Source of the DNA: Myxocyprinus asiaticus | Taxonomy: Eukaryota; Chordata; Actinopteri; Cypriniformes; Catostomidae | NCBI RefSeq assembly: GCF_019703515.2 | Contig: NC_059358.1 | Coordinates: 48,626,594-48,690,593, forward strand | Direction of reading: 5' to 3' | DNA length: 64,000 nucleotides | Part shown: positions 56,181-64,000 of the stretch, piece by piece | How positions within the stretch are numbered: the stretch's first letter is position 1 | Layout: each line of letters opens with the position of its first letter | The notes under the pieces: generated by a model | What the model saw: only the letters and a program-made list of their open reading frames with translations | Databases searched by the model: none | Told to the model about the DNA's origin: nothing | Position numbers and translations under genes: made by a program

Positions 56181-56440
56181 AGAGCACAGCGCGGAATCCC
56201 CTCCCCGCCCGGGTCGCAGGAAATGTTGCATAGGGTACCGTCATGGGCCGGGGGCCTAAGTCCTTCTGATGGAGGCTTAGTCCAGGGACGGTGTGTGGCC
56301 AGTACTGGCTCCCACCCCACCTGGGTATGGTCTTCTCGGAGTCCACGCGGGTTGTTTGTGAATGCAACCCAAACCGTGTGGTAAACTCCATCTAAGGCTA
56401 AATACTGGCACGAGACTGATAGTCGACAAGGGCCGTAGGG
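56181..56440 (+). pseudogene. Decayed 28S rRNA 5'-region fragment
   Basis: The segment from AGAGCACAGCGC to GTCGACAAG follows the conserved start of vertebrate 28S rRNA in order. Landmarks are GCGGAATCCCC, AAGTCCTTCTGATGGAGGC, GGACGGTGTG, GGTCTTCTCGGAGTC, a TTGTTTGTGAATGCAACCCA stretch and GTGGTAAACTCCATCTAAGG, followed by a CTAAATAC..GGCACGAGAC stretch. Compared with the conserved rRNA there are many substitutions, largely C-to-T and G-to-A (for example AAACCGTG where AAAGCGGG is expected and GAGACTGATAG for GAGACCGATAG), and a small insertion after CGGAGTC. It covers only about 260 bp from the first few hundred bases of 28S and stops soon after the CCGTAAGGG position. It is a non-functional insertion or part of an rRNA-derived SINE, not an rDNA unit. 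Confidence 0.85.
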
Positions 56441-56545
56441 CCTTAAAGCCCATGTTCTGGACTCTATTAGGCATTTCTCAAACATTATCCAACAAAGACA
56501 ATGCACAAATTGCATACAAAATGTCAACTAAATCGGAAAAGCGAT
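56441..56545. other. Unassigned sequence after the 28S fragment
   Basis: The stretch begins with CCTTAAAGCCC, continues AT-rich with CAACAAAGACAATGCAC and ends near AATCGGAAAAGCG. It has no coding potential and I cannot tie it to the satellite. It could be the tail of the same inserted element as the 28S fragment. Confidence 0.3.
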
Positions 56546-57265
56546 AATGTTGTTACATCCACTTTAAATTTTGTCATTGTTATAGTGCCACCAAATGGCT
56601 GAGCTCCATTTCTTTGTATGTTTGTCCTCAGAATGAGCCTTTCATAAGTGTGACAAATTTTGTGACAATATCTCATTCCATTTAAGAGTTATAGCTATTT
56701 AAATAGCAGTGGCTAAGTCAACTACTTATATTTTGCATGCCGTCGACACGTAAAATCGAAAGTAAAAATTTTTTTTGCTAATTATTCTTAAATAGACTCC
56801 ACTACTGTTTCGTTGGGATTGAGCGAAAAACCTAGGACTAGTTCGCAAAAGTAGGTTTTTAAAGTAATCTCAAATATTTTACCTCAAGAACCAAACCGTC
56901 TGTCAAACCGTTAGTTAAAGTTGTTCAGAATGAGAAGAGCTATCATAAGATATTAATTACTTGTGTTTTTTTAAGACACTGCCTTATATACAACCGTAAA
57001 CACGCACACAAATCGTGATAGTGCCACCCAGTGGCCGATTTTTAAAAAACTTTGCACAGACCTCTTAGGCCAAGAGATAAATAGGTCCACCAAGTTTCAT
57101 TCCGATTGACCTTTGTTAACCTTGTCTAATAGCTGCTGAAAGTTGATTGGCCGAAGGCGGCCATGTTTTTAAACATGCACAAATGTCCACATAGTCTTTG
57201 ATGGGAGCTGAGACAAAGACACTACAGTCAAAGTTTGAAGTCAATTGGACTAACGGTTCCATAGT
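56546..57265 (+). repeat. Unidentified dispersed repeat, copy 1
   Basis: Contains TATAGTGCCACCAAATGGC, GTCCTCAGAATGAGCC, CATAAGTGTGACAAATTTTG, ATATCTCATTCCATTTAAGAG and CCTAGGACTAGTT, in an order repeated about 714 bp downstream. A third motif-bearing part at about 57016 (ATAGTGCCACCCAGTGGCC) leads into CCAAGTTTCATTCCGATTGACC. No open reading frame of note is present. The TAGYGCCACC...TGGC motif is widespread in fish genomes in my recollection, but I cannot name the element. Confidence 0.6.
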
Positions 57266-57860
57266 TACAGCCATTTTCATATTTTTCCCTGATATAGCGC
57301 CACCAAGCGGATTTTTTTGTGCGTCCTCAGATTGAGCCCATACATAAGTATGTCAAGTTTAGTGAAGATATCTCATTTCGTTCAAGAGTTATGGCATTTA
57401 CGTAAAAATGGCCATGCCTACTTCCTGTGTTTTCACGTATCGTAGCTAACGTGAATCAAATGTTTTTTTGTTTTTTTTTAATAATTATTGATATTGACAC
57501 TCCATAGAATCGTTTGGCATTGGTTTGGTCCTGATCGGACGAACGGCCTAGGACTAGTTTGTAAAAGTAAGTTTTGCAAAAAATCCAAGATGGCGGAAAT
57601 GAAATTGGAGACATTTTGTTCATCTTGAGCCACAGATTCCATTGATATAAGAAACTTGAATGACAAACTCAAGTTATGGGTATTTTACTAACATTTTTGT
57701 TTTGCTCACTATAGCACCACCGTCTGGCCGATCGGGGCGAGACTTTGTGCCTGAGTAGCGTCAGTGAGTACTACCTTCTGACCAAGTTTCATGTCTCTAC
57801 GCCTTACGGTTTGGGATCCACAATCAGTTTTAAGGCAGAAAATTTATAATAATAAAAAAA
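57266..57860 (+). repeat. Unidentified dispersed repeat, copy 2
   Basis: A diverged direct repeat of the preceding stretch. TATAGCGCCACCAAGCGG is 712 bp from its partner and CCTAGGACTAGTT is 716 bp from its partner. The stretch also shares GTCCTCAGATTGAGCC, CATAAGTATGTCAAG and ATATCTCATTTCGTTCAAGAG. It ends with a further motif (TATAGCACCACCGTCTGGCC near 57710) followed by GACCAAGTTTCATGTCTC, matching the second half of copy 1. The gradual divergence suggests an old tandem duplication or an element with internal repeats. Confidence 0.6.
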
Positions 57861-58349
57861 CTAGATGCGGAAAAGAAGTGAAAGAGAGGTTTTTTTTATT
57901 TATTTTATAAATAAGAGTTATAGTAACTGCCTTGAATATGGTTATGGGTTAGTCAAGTGCATTCGAAAGAGGCAGGTCTTGAGCCGTTTCTTCAGTTAGA
58001 GGACATAGACATGGTTCTTTTTATCCCTAATCAGTTTTATATTACTCATTATATTTACAATTTTATTTTAATTGAAAATGAAATAAAATTAGATTTTTTA
58101 CAATTTTATTTTTCAAAACTTTTTAATTGAATTTGAAATTTGACATTTAGCTAAATATCTATTACGTTTACTAATAAAACTCATTTTCTTTTACACCCTA
58201 CATTCAAAACAGCTTCTACTTGTATTCATATATGCAATAAAATACCTAAATCATGTAATTACACATACATACAGAAATATAATGAATGAATTAATGACTG
58301 AATTTGTTTAATATTTATTATGTTTTATGGTAATTGTGTAAATTTTTGT
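57861..58349. other. AT-rich spacer, nothing recognised
   Basis: A poly-T/TATTTA stretch, a GAGTTATAGTAACTGCC segment and long A/T-rich runs precede the DIRS element. I found no open reading frame, RNA gene or satellite monomer here. It may be old transposon sequence too decayed to identify. Confidence 0.5.
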
Positions 58350-58620
58350 TGTTCCCTATCTGTCACTCACTTGACATTGTGTCGATGTAGTAACACTAGG
58401 GGTCACTCTTGGGAGCCCCAAACACCTCTAATTTTTTTAAAAAGGCCAACGAGAATTGGCAAGTGAAATTTGCATGTCACTCCCCCGGACATACAGGTAT
58501 AAAAGGAGCTTGTATGCAACCACTCATTCAGATTTTCTCTTAGGAGCCGAGCGGTTGTATTCAGTGCACTGAATTCAATTCCCTCCAAAGACGCACCTCA
58601 AAGCTGCTGGATTTATGGTG
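58350..58620 (+). repeat. Left terminal repeat and leader of the DIRS element
   Basis: Starts with TGTTCCCTATCTGTCACTC and includes GACATTGTGTCGATGTAG, ACACTAGGGGTCACTCTTGG and CACTCCCCCGGACATACAGG, followed by the TATA box. I recognise this as the usual left end of fish DIRS elements. The matching inverted copy expected at the right end is not in the window because the element is cut off. The right limit of the repeat is estimated. Confidence 0.65.
58498..58505 (+). promoter_or_regulatory. TATA box of the DIRS element
   Basis: TATAAAAG lies in GGTATAAAAGGAGC, inside the terminal repeat and about 270 bases before the gag-like start codon. It is the probable pol II core promoter of the element. 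Whether it still works is unknown. Confidence 0.7.
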
Positions 58621-58769
58621 CATTTCAGTGGCTTCTTCCCCTCTGCACCCGTGGAGTGCAGAGAACGCCCCCGGGCACTTCGGCAGAGCGAAAATAAGAG
58701 AGTATATTCTAAAAGAGTATATTTTCATTCAAAAAAAGAGCAGCACACACACGGAAAGTCTTTTTAAAG

Positions 58770-60520
58770 ATGCCTTTCCATTTGTGTGTTATTCCTGGTT
58801 GCGGTCGTTATCTCTCCGCTTCTGATGTCCACAATCGCTGTCTTACGTGACTGGGCTCTGCCCACACGGAGACATAGTTCGTGGATGAGTCATGTCCTGA
58901 TTGCGAGAACATGACCATGTTTCTTGTTCGTAAGAAAGCAAGCCACCCCAGTGGCTCCCCGCACCGGTCCTTCTTCCTATGGGTTTGAGGCCACGTCGGT
59001 TATCGCTAGGGGCAATTTAGGACATCAATGGGACCACCTCAGCCGGGTATCCCCCCACGGACCTCCCATTCCCCAGCACGCTCGCTTGCCCCGATCGGGC
59101 TCTCGCATGAGTCCGCCGGCTTGTCTCAGCGTGAGTTCGACTTCTCGTTCGGAGCTCGGGAAGATGGTGAGTTATCGACTGCAGCATCGGAGAGCAGGCT
59201 CGTCCAGTCTGATGCTGAGGCTTCGGCTGGGCTTCCTCTTTTGGGAACGGTCGCCCAGTCTCACGCCAATGCAGAAATGACGGACATTCTTTCCCGGGCG
59301 GCCGCGAGCGTCGGGCTAGAGTGGAACCCTCCACTCTCCCCTGAACCCTAGCGGCTCGATGACTGGTTCCTGGGCTCCCGTTCCTTTCTTCCCGGAAGTG
59401 CATGAGGAGCTGACAAGATCTTGGGAGGCACCTTTTACTGCCCGGTCCCGGTCTTTCAGCTCCCCCGCTCTCACTACCCTCGATGGTGGAGTGGCCAGGG
59501 GGTATTCGGTGATACCCCAGGTGGATAAGGTGCTCGCGGTGCACTTGTGTCCACAGAGCGCCGCCACCTGGCGCGGGCACCTGAAGCTCCCATAGAGGGC
59601 CTGTAGGTTTACATCGTCCCTGACGACTGTGGCCTGCGGTGCCGCTGGACAAGCCACCTCCACCCTGCACGCCTTGGCTCTCCTGCAAGTACACCAAGCC
59701 AAGACACAAAAAAACTGCACGAGGGTAGTTCTGCCTTGGGATTGATGCAGGAACTGCGCTCGGCGACCAACCTCACTCTCCAGGCGATGAAGGTCACGGC
59801 GCGGTCTCTCAGGCAGGCGATGTCCACCCTGGTGGTCCAGGAGCGTTCCCTTTGGCCCTTTTGACGCCCCCATTTCCCAGGTTGGCCTGTTTGGCAACGC
59901 CGTCAAGGACTTTGCCCAGCAGTTCTCGGTGGTGAAGAAACAGACGGAGGCCTTACAACATATCCTGCCCCGGCACGGCTTAAGGCCCTGCACCCTGTCT
60001 GCTCATCGCCAAGGGCGTCCTCCTGCAGCAACAACACCGGCTCTGCCGCAGCCCGCCCCCGTGGCCCGGCTCCGGTGTGGAGCCCTCCGCAGGAAGCAGA
60101 TGCCACCCATCTCATGGCTGGCCGCTAAGAACCCAAGGAAGGATTCGAAGCACCCCCGAGACGGGCGACACAGGAGTGAGGAGACCCACTTCTCTGGGGC
60201 TGGTCGACAGACTACTCCATCCCCCGGTGGAGAGCTGGGAGAAGAATCTTTTGTTGCTGCATGTCCAGGAGGCTGTGGCACCCAAAAGCCTGAAAAAAGA
60301 ATGGTTCCCTCGTCTCCTGGGTCACATATCCAGTGCGCACGGCCGTTGTCACGACCACCGTCCACCATCCACCATCCCATTTTGGCAGGTATGGCGCTCC
60401 AACGGCGGACCCCCCACCCCTGTGTGCTCAGCTGTGGCACAAACACGCCCACATGGGATTGGTTCCAGTGGACTACGGGGATGAGATTCATCCTCCCCCC
60501 TCCTCGGCCAATCTTATGGT
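58770..60520 (+). pseudogene. DIRS gag-like ORF1, broken by stops and frameshifts
   Basis: The likely start is ATG at 58770, opening MPFHLCVIPGCGRYLSASD, with cysteines and histidines suggestive of a zinc-binding N-terminus (CVIPGC, later CPDCENM). In-frame stops follow at 58848 (TGA) and 58875 (TAG). The reading frame then shifts near 58920 (ATPVAPRTGPSSYGFE) and back near 59015. The piece at about 59130-59350 (REFDFSFGAREDGELS, MTDILSRAAASVGLEWNPP) ends in a TAG at 59349. It resumes in another frame at about 59370-59592 (PVPFFPEVHEELTRSWEAP, VIPQVDKVLAVHLCP) and again beyond (ELRSATNLTLQAMKV, LFGNAVKDFAQQFS with KKQTEALQHILP). A proline-rich tail follows. The family's ORF1 is thought to coat or package element RNA. 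The antisense strand shows longer open frames here, but they have no family resemblance. Confidence 0.75.
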
Positions 60521-60680
60521 AGACAGCAGGAGCCAGGTAAGTGCTTCAATGTCCCTCGACTCAGCACGGCCATGGGGCTCGAGTCCCCTCGACGTGGCAA
60601 CTCGAGCTCTGCTCCGCCATGAGGCCCCACCCGCCAGTACGTCCGATGTGATCATTCCCTTGGTCCCCCTCGCCTGAAGT

Positions 60681-62349
60681 TTGGGCACCGCTACCTTGTG
60701 CGTGGAAATCGCTACCCTTCTGCATAAGGGTGCGATAGAGCCTGTCCCTCCAGCTGAGATGAAGAAAGGGTTCTACAGCCCTTACTTCATCATACCGAAG
60801 AAAGGCGGTGGGTTGCAACCAATCCTGGACCTGCAAGTACTGAACCGGGCTTTGCACAGACACCCGTCCAAGATGCTGATGCAAAAACGCACTCTAACGA
60901 GTGTCCGGCATCAAAATTGGTTCGTGGCGGTAGACCTGAAGGACGCGTACTGCCACATCTTGGTATTACCTCGACACAGACCCTTCCTGCGGTTTGCCTT
61001 CAAAGGCCAGGCATACCAGTACAAGGTCCTCCCATTCGGCCTGTCCTTGTCCCCTCGTGTTTTCACGAAGGTTGCAGAAGCAGCACTTGCCCCGCTAAGG
61101 GAAGTGGGCATCCGCATCCTCAACTATCTCGATGACTGGCTAATCCTAGCTCACCCTTGAGAGTTGCTGTGTGCACACAGGGACCTGGTGCTCCGGCACC
61201 ATAGCCGACTGGGGTTTCGGGTCAACTGGGAAAAAAGCAAGCTCTCCACGGTTCAGAGCATCTCTTTTCTCGGTTTGGAGTTGGACACAGTCTCGATGAC
61301 AGCACGCCTTATGAACGAGAGCACGCAGTCAGTGCTGAACTGTCTGAAGGTGTTCAGATGGAGGACAGCGGTTCCACTGAAACTTTTTCAGAGGCTCCTG
61401 GGGCATATGGCATCCTCAGCGGCGGCCACACCACTCGGGTTGATGCATATGAGACCGCTTCAGCACTGGCTTCAGACTTGAGTCCCGAGATGGGCATGGC
61501 GCCACGGGACACATCGTGTGACCATCACGCCGATCTGTCACCGCCTCTTCAGCCCTTGGACCAACCTTGCATTTCTATGGGCAGGGGTTCCCCTAGGCCT
61601 GGGGTACCGGATGCAATGGGCACACAGCTGCTGGCTCCTGGACTGGCCCATAGCTGCGTTGGCACATCAACTGCCTAGAGTTTTAGAAGTACTGCTCGCC
61701 CTGCGGAGGTTCCGCCCGTTGATCCAGGGTAAGCACGTGTTGGTCCGGACGGACAACACAGCGATGGTAGCGTTCGTCAACCGTCAAGGCGGTCTATGCT
61801 CCCACTGCATGTCACAACTCGCCCACCATCTCCTCCTCTGGTGTCAGCAGCGCCGCCACATCCCGGGCGACCTCAACACTGCAGCAGACACGATGTCACG
61901 TCAGGTTACCATCAGGGGAGAGTGGAGACTCCACCCTCAGGTGGTCCAGCTGATTTGGAGTCGATTCGGTCGAGCACAGGTAGACCTGTTTGCTTCCCAG
62001 GCATCCTCCCACTGCCCGCTTTGGTACACCCTGACAGAGGCACCCCTCGGTATAGATGCACTGGCACACAGCTGACCCCCTGGACAAGGCAAATAGGTGT
62101 TTCCCCCAGTGAGCCTTCTTGCACAGACCCTGTGCAAGGTCAGGGAGAATGAGGAGCAGGTCATCCTAGTAGCAACCTACTGGCCCACCCAGACATGGTT
62201 CTCGGATCTCACGCTCCTCGTGACAGCCCCCCCGATGAATTCCCCTGAGGAAGGACCTAATTTCTTAGGGACAGGGCACCATCTGGCACCCATGACCTGA
62301 CCTCTGGAATCTCCATGTCTGGCCCCTGGATGGGACACGAAAGACCTAA
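60681..62349 (+). pseudogene. DIRS reverse transcriptase-RNase H, multiple stop codons
   Basis: One frame holds from 60681 to about 62230. RT landmarks are GFYSPYFIIPKKGGGL with QPILDLQVLN, VAVDLKDAYCHI (first catalytic aspartate at 60933-60935), VLPFGLSLSPRVFTK and the catalytic YLDD at 61125-61136, then FLGLELDTV and FQRLLGHMASS. The RNase H part has VLVRTDNTAMVAFVNRQGG, HIPGDLNTAADTMSR and VDLFASQASSHCPLWYT. In-frame stops lie at 61158 (TGA), 61479 (TGA), 62073 (TGA) and 62094 (TAG). Near 62230 the coding frame shifts by one, and the family's ending (IWHP, PDLWNLHVWPLDGTRKT) reads in the new frame with another TGA at 62293 and the natural stop TAA at 62347. It would copy element RNA into DNA if intact. 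The catalytic residues survive but the protein cannot be made. Confidence 0.9.
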
Positions 62350-62580
62350 GTGGCCTACCACCCGTGGTGGTAGACACAATCACTCAGGCTAGGGCTCCCT
62401 CTATGAAGTGCCTGTATGCCTTGAAGTGCCGTCTGTTTGCTAAGTGGTGTTCTTCCCAACGCGAAGACCCCCAGAATTGCGCAGTCGGATCGGTGCTTTC
62501 CTTCCTGCAGGAGAGGCTGGAGGTGCGGCTGTCCCCCTCCACCTTGAAGGTGTATGTAGCCGCTATTTCGGCTCATCACG
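62250..62580 (+). pseudogene. DIRS tyrosine recombinase, N-terminal part only
   Basis: In the frame overlapping the end of RT/RNase H, the sequence reads DLSGLPPVVVDTITQARAPS, then LYALKCRLFAKWCSSQ, a VLSFLQERLEVRLSPSTLK stretch and VYVAAISAHHD. This is the N-terminal, core-binding part of a DIRS tyrosine recombinase. A TGA at 62298-62300 interrupts the upstream part. The sequence stops at 62580, before the catalytic R...HxxR...Y residues, where LINE sequence of the opposite orientation begins. An overlap with the RT/RNase H frame is typical of the order. Confidence 0.8.
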
Positions 62581-63309
62581 ATGTAATAACTTTACTTAAT
62601 CGAGTAACCAAAATCTATCTGGATCAGGGAAATTGGACTGTAGCTCTTACACTCGCTTGGATCATAGTACTTTTTAAGAATCAGACTGATCCGGGCTTGC
62701 GTCATGGTTGGTGGAAGCTTTCCATTCTTTAATGATTCCGTATAAACTTCTCACAAAAGTGGAGCCAGTTCTGCAGCATAAGATCTAAAAAATTCAGCGG
62801 CAAAACCATCTGGCCCCGGAGCTTTGCCTGAAGTCAAGGCCTTAATTACCTCGGCAAGCTCCTCCAAGTTTATCTCAGATTCAAGAGAATTTTTTTGCTC
62901 AGTCGTCAATTTAGGGAGTTCTAATGGTTCCACAAATTTTCTAACATATTCATCAGTAGACGAAGATGTGGAACTATAGAGATCAAGACAGAACTCTTTA
63001 AAAGCGTTATTAATATCAACGGCTGAGGTAAAAATTTCACCACCAGCAGATTTCACTGTGGGAATGGTAGAAAAAGACTCTCTCTGTTTTAATATATCTA
63101 GCCAGAAGCTTCCCTGCTTTGTCCCCCAACTCAAACTATGACTGTCTTGCCCTGAACAACCAAAACTCCACTTTCTGCAACAAAATAGTATTATATCTAT
63201 ATTTCAGTCGGGTCAATTCTCTGAGGCCATCAGATGACATTCGGCGCTTCAGCTCTGCCTCGGCACTTTTAATATTCTCTTCCAGCTCCACGAGTTCTTG
63301 TGCTTTGGA
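62581..63309 (-). pseudogene. L1-type LINE ORF2 internal fragment (linker and start of RT)
   Basis: Read on the minus strand, the fragment begins in the endonuclease-RT linker (LVELEENIKSAEAELKRRMS, YNTILLQKVEFWLFRARQS). A stop (TAG, 63136-63138) falls before the FELGDKAGKLLARYIK segment, and a frameshift near 63085 leads into FSTIPTVKSAGGEIF. RT begins with LTSGKAPGPDGFAAEFF. A further break near 62750 precedes LPPTMTQARISLILKK and SYSPISLIQID, and a last shift gives TRLSKVIT at the very end. The YADD-type catalytic motif and everything after it are missing, because the fragment ends at the DIRS junction. LINE ORF2 normally has endonuclease and RT activity; this copy is dead. Confidence 0.85.
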
Positions 63310-63346
63310 TTTTTTTTTTTTTTTGTGTGTAATTAACATTTTTATT
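63310..63346 (-). terminator. LINE polyadenylation signal and poly(A) tail
   Basis: On the minus strand AATAAA (63346-63341) is followed 16 bases later by a run of 15 A residues (63324-63310). This marks the 3' end of a retrotransposed transcript and fixes the boundary between the two LINE fragments. Confidence 0.8.
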
Positions 63347-63499
63347 GATTCATATGTACATGACAGTAGAAAAAACTGTGGTTAAAACTATAACACATAT
63401 ATAAAGATTCAACATTTTACATTTAAACTCTACTAATACAATCCCACCCTGACCCCTAACGAACACCCCTGTGGTCCCACATAACACACACACAATCCA

Positions 63500-63502
63500 A
63501 AA

Positions 63503-63533
<31 letters not shown>

Positions 63534-63544
63534 TAATAATAATA

Positions 63545-63600
<56 letters not shown>
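63500..63600. repeat. Compound microsatellite (AAAT)n-(AAT)n-(AT)n
   Basis: AAAT/TAAA units (about 63500-63519) pass into AAT units (to about 63543) and then an AT run (about 63549-63600). It lies in the 3' UTR of the LINE. Long apparent open frames here on the minus strand are translations of the repeat only. Confidence 0.9.
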
Positions 63601-63609
<9 letters not shown>

Positions 63610-63640
63610 TATACATATACATACACATCCACATACATAA

Positions 63641-63677
<37 letters not shown>
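63601..63677. repeat. CA/TA-rich microsatellite with second (AT)n run
   Basis: ACACACACATATACATATAC and similar CA/TA mixtures are followed by a pure AT run at about 63645-63676. It continues the compound microsatellite of the LINE 3' UTR. Confidence 0.85.
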
Positions 63678-63683
<6 letters not shown>

Positions 63684-63742
63684 CATACACAAATATATAA
63701 ATAAAGTAATAATAAACATACATGATTAAACTAAACTACACT

Positions 63743-64000
63743 CTCCACATTCCTCCCCAAGAGTCCCCCAAAAAAACGAAATATTTGCCCCATTTATAGC
63801 AAATAAGTCCTTAAACCCCAGCCTTCTACTTACCACCTCTTCAAATGCAGCTACCCTCCCCATTTCCACACACCACTCCGAAAAAGAGGGTGCTCCACTT
63901 GACTTCCAACCCCTTAAAATTACTTGCCTGCCAATCATGAGACTGGTCATTACCCAATTTTGTGTGTGATTATCCCCTAAATGCATGACCACCCCATCAC
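63743..64000 (-). pseudogene. C-terminus of LINE ORF2, partial
   Basis: Minus-strand translation gives a WVMTSLMIGRQVILRGWKSS stretch and GAPSFSEWCVEMGRVAAFEE with VVSRRLG, the characteristic last domain of fish L1 ORF2 proteins (function not well defined, needed for retrotransposition in L1 generally). Near 63800 a one-base frame change occurs. The open frame continues as INGANISFFWGTLGEE, but the adjacent frame gives KWGKYFVFLGDSWGG and then a stop, which is the family-like ending. The copy is therefore probably frameshifted close to its end. The start lies outside the window. Confidence 0.75.

Larger units (their letters stand above)
58350..62580 (+). mobile_element. DIRS-type tyrosine-recombinase retrotransposon, decayed and truncated at the 3' end
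   Basis: The order is left terminal sequence with TATA box, gag-like region, reverse transcriptase, RNase H, then the start of a tyrosine recombinase. This arrangement is specific to the DIRS order of retrotransposons, which insert through a recombinase instead of an integrase. The element is GC-richer than its surroundings and starts at TGTTCCCTATCTGTCACTC near 58350. It ends at 62580 inside the recombinase, so the catalytic half of that enzyme and the right terminal and internal complementary repeats are missing. Stops and frameshifts in every domain show it cannot move on its own. Confidence 0.9.
63310..64000 (-). mobile_element. 3' end of a second L1-type LINE with poly(A) tail
   Basis: The minus strand enters the window within the C-terminal part of ORF2 and continues through a 3' UTR rich in microsatellites. 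An AATAAA signal (complement of 63341-63346) follows, then a 15-base poly(A) (T run at 63310-63324). The tail directly abuts the other LINE fragment, which is in the same orientation. The 5' side of the element lies beyond the right edge, so target-site duplications cannot be checked. Confidence 0.8.

Noticed and set aside
56181..56440. Part of an active rDNA unit
   Set aside because: Only about 260 bp of 28S is present, with many substitutions in positions that are nearly invariant in vertebrates and with no adjoining rDNA.
56041..56527. Overlapping minus-strand open frames over the 28S fragment
   Set aside because: They are translations of the reverse complement of rRNA-derived sequence, with no protein family resemblance.
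59017..59993. Long minus-strand open frames (about 230 and 225 codons) opposite the DIRS gag-like region
   Set aside because: They are the longest open frames in the window but are antisense to recognisable DIRS gag segments, low in complexity and rich in R, G and P, as expected from GC-rich complementary sequence. No domain was recognised.
61737..62072. Retroviral-type integrase downstream of RNase H
   Set aside because: The sequence after RNase H matches the DIRS tyrosine recombinase start, and no HHCC or DDE motifs are visible.
62364..62732. A single 122-codon protein
   Set aside because: The first part is DIRS recombinase and the part after 62580 is antisense LINE sequence, so the frame runs across a junction by chance.
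63350..63723. Three minus-strand open frames rich in Y and I
   Set aside because: They are translations of AT, AAT and AAAT microsatellites.

Overview
The window looks like a piece of a teleost fish genome, probably a cyprinid or close relative. The host call rests on the mobile elements: a DIRS-type tyrosine-recombinase retrotransposon with the terminal sequence and TATA leader I associate with carp and zebrafish relatives, and L1-type LINE pieces. No intact host protein-coding gene is visible. The window is an edge of a very large satellite array followed by a graveyard of mobile elements.

Region 1 (1-54657, plus an outlying piece at 55603-56020) is one AT-rich tandem satellite. The monomer is about 249 bp (usually 244-253), all copies lie head to tail in the same orientation, and there are roughly 220 of them. 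At least five monomer types (called A-E here) alternate in a higher-order repeat (HOR). The basic A-B-C-D-E unit is 1249-1250 bp. It is built into a 15-monomer unit of 3744 bp (25720-29463, then a partial second copy), blocks spaced 3995 bp apart, and a mosaic duplication with an offset of about 14.21 kb (about 4.3-13 kb against 18.5-27 kb). The array is highly homogenised from 1 to about 37.7 kb, more mixed from 37.7 to 51 kb, and clearly degenerate from 51 kb to its end. This is the pattern expected from the homogenised body to the decaying rim of a centromeric or pericentromeric satellite.

Region 2 (54658-55602) is a non-satellite block in the degenerate rim. It has a CA microsatellite, an AATAAA signal and three degenerate units of about 85 bp, and may be a remnant of an LTR-type element. 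Region 3 (56020-57860) holds a decayed fragment of the 5' part of 28S rRNA with possible pol III promoter boxes just upstream, then an unidentified dispersed repeat present as two divergent copies about 714 bp apart. 57861-58349 is AT-rich with nothing recognisable.

Region 4 (58350-62580) is a GC-richer decayed DIRS element in the + orientation: left terminal repeat and TATA box, a gag-like region with frameshifts and stops, a reverse transcriptase/RNase H region broken by several point stops, and only the first part of the tyrosine recombinase. Region 5 (62581-64000) holds two L1-type LINE fragments on the - strand. One is an internal piece (linker and start of the RT). The other is the 3' end of a second copy, with the ORF2 C-terminus, a microsatellite-rich 3' UTR, AATAAA and a poly(A) tail that abuts the first.

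Nothing here looks like an expressed cellular pathway. The interest lies in the multi-level satellite architecture, the recurrent chimeric monomers, the dyad-symmetry element that one monomer type has lost, and the rearranged element junctions.
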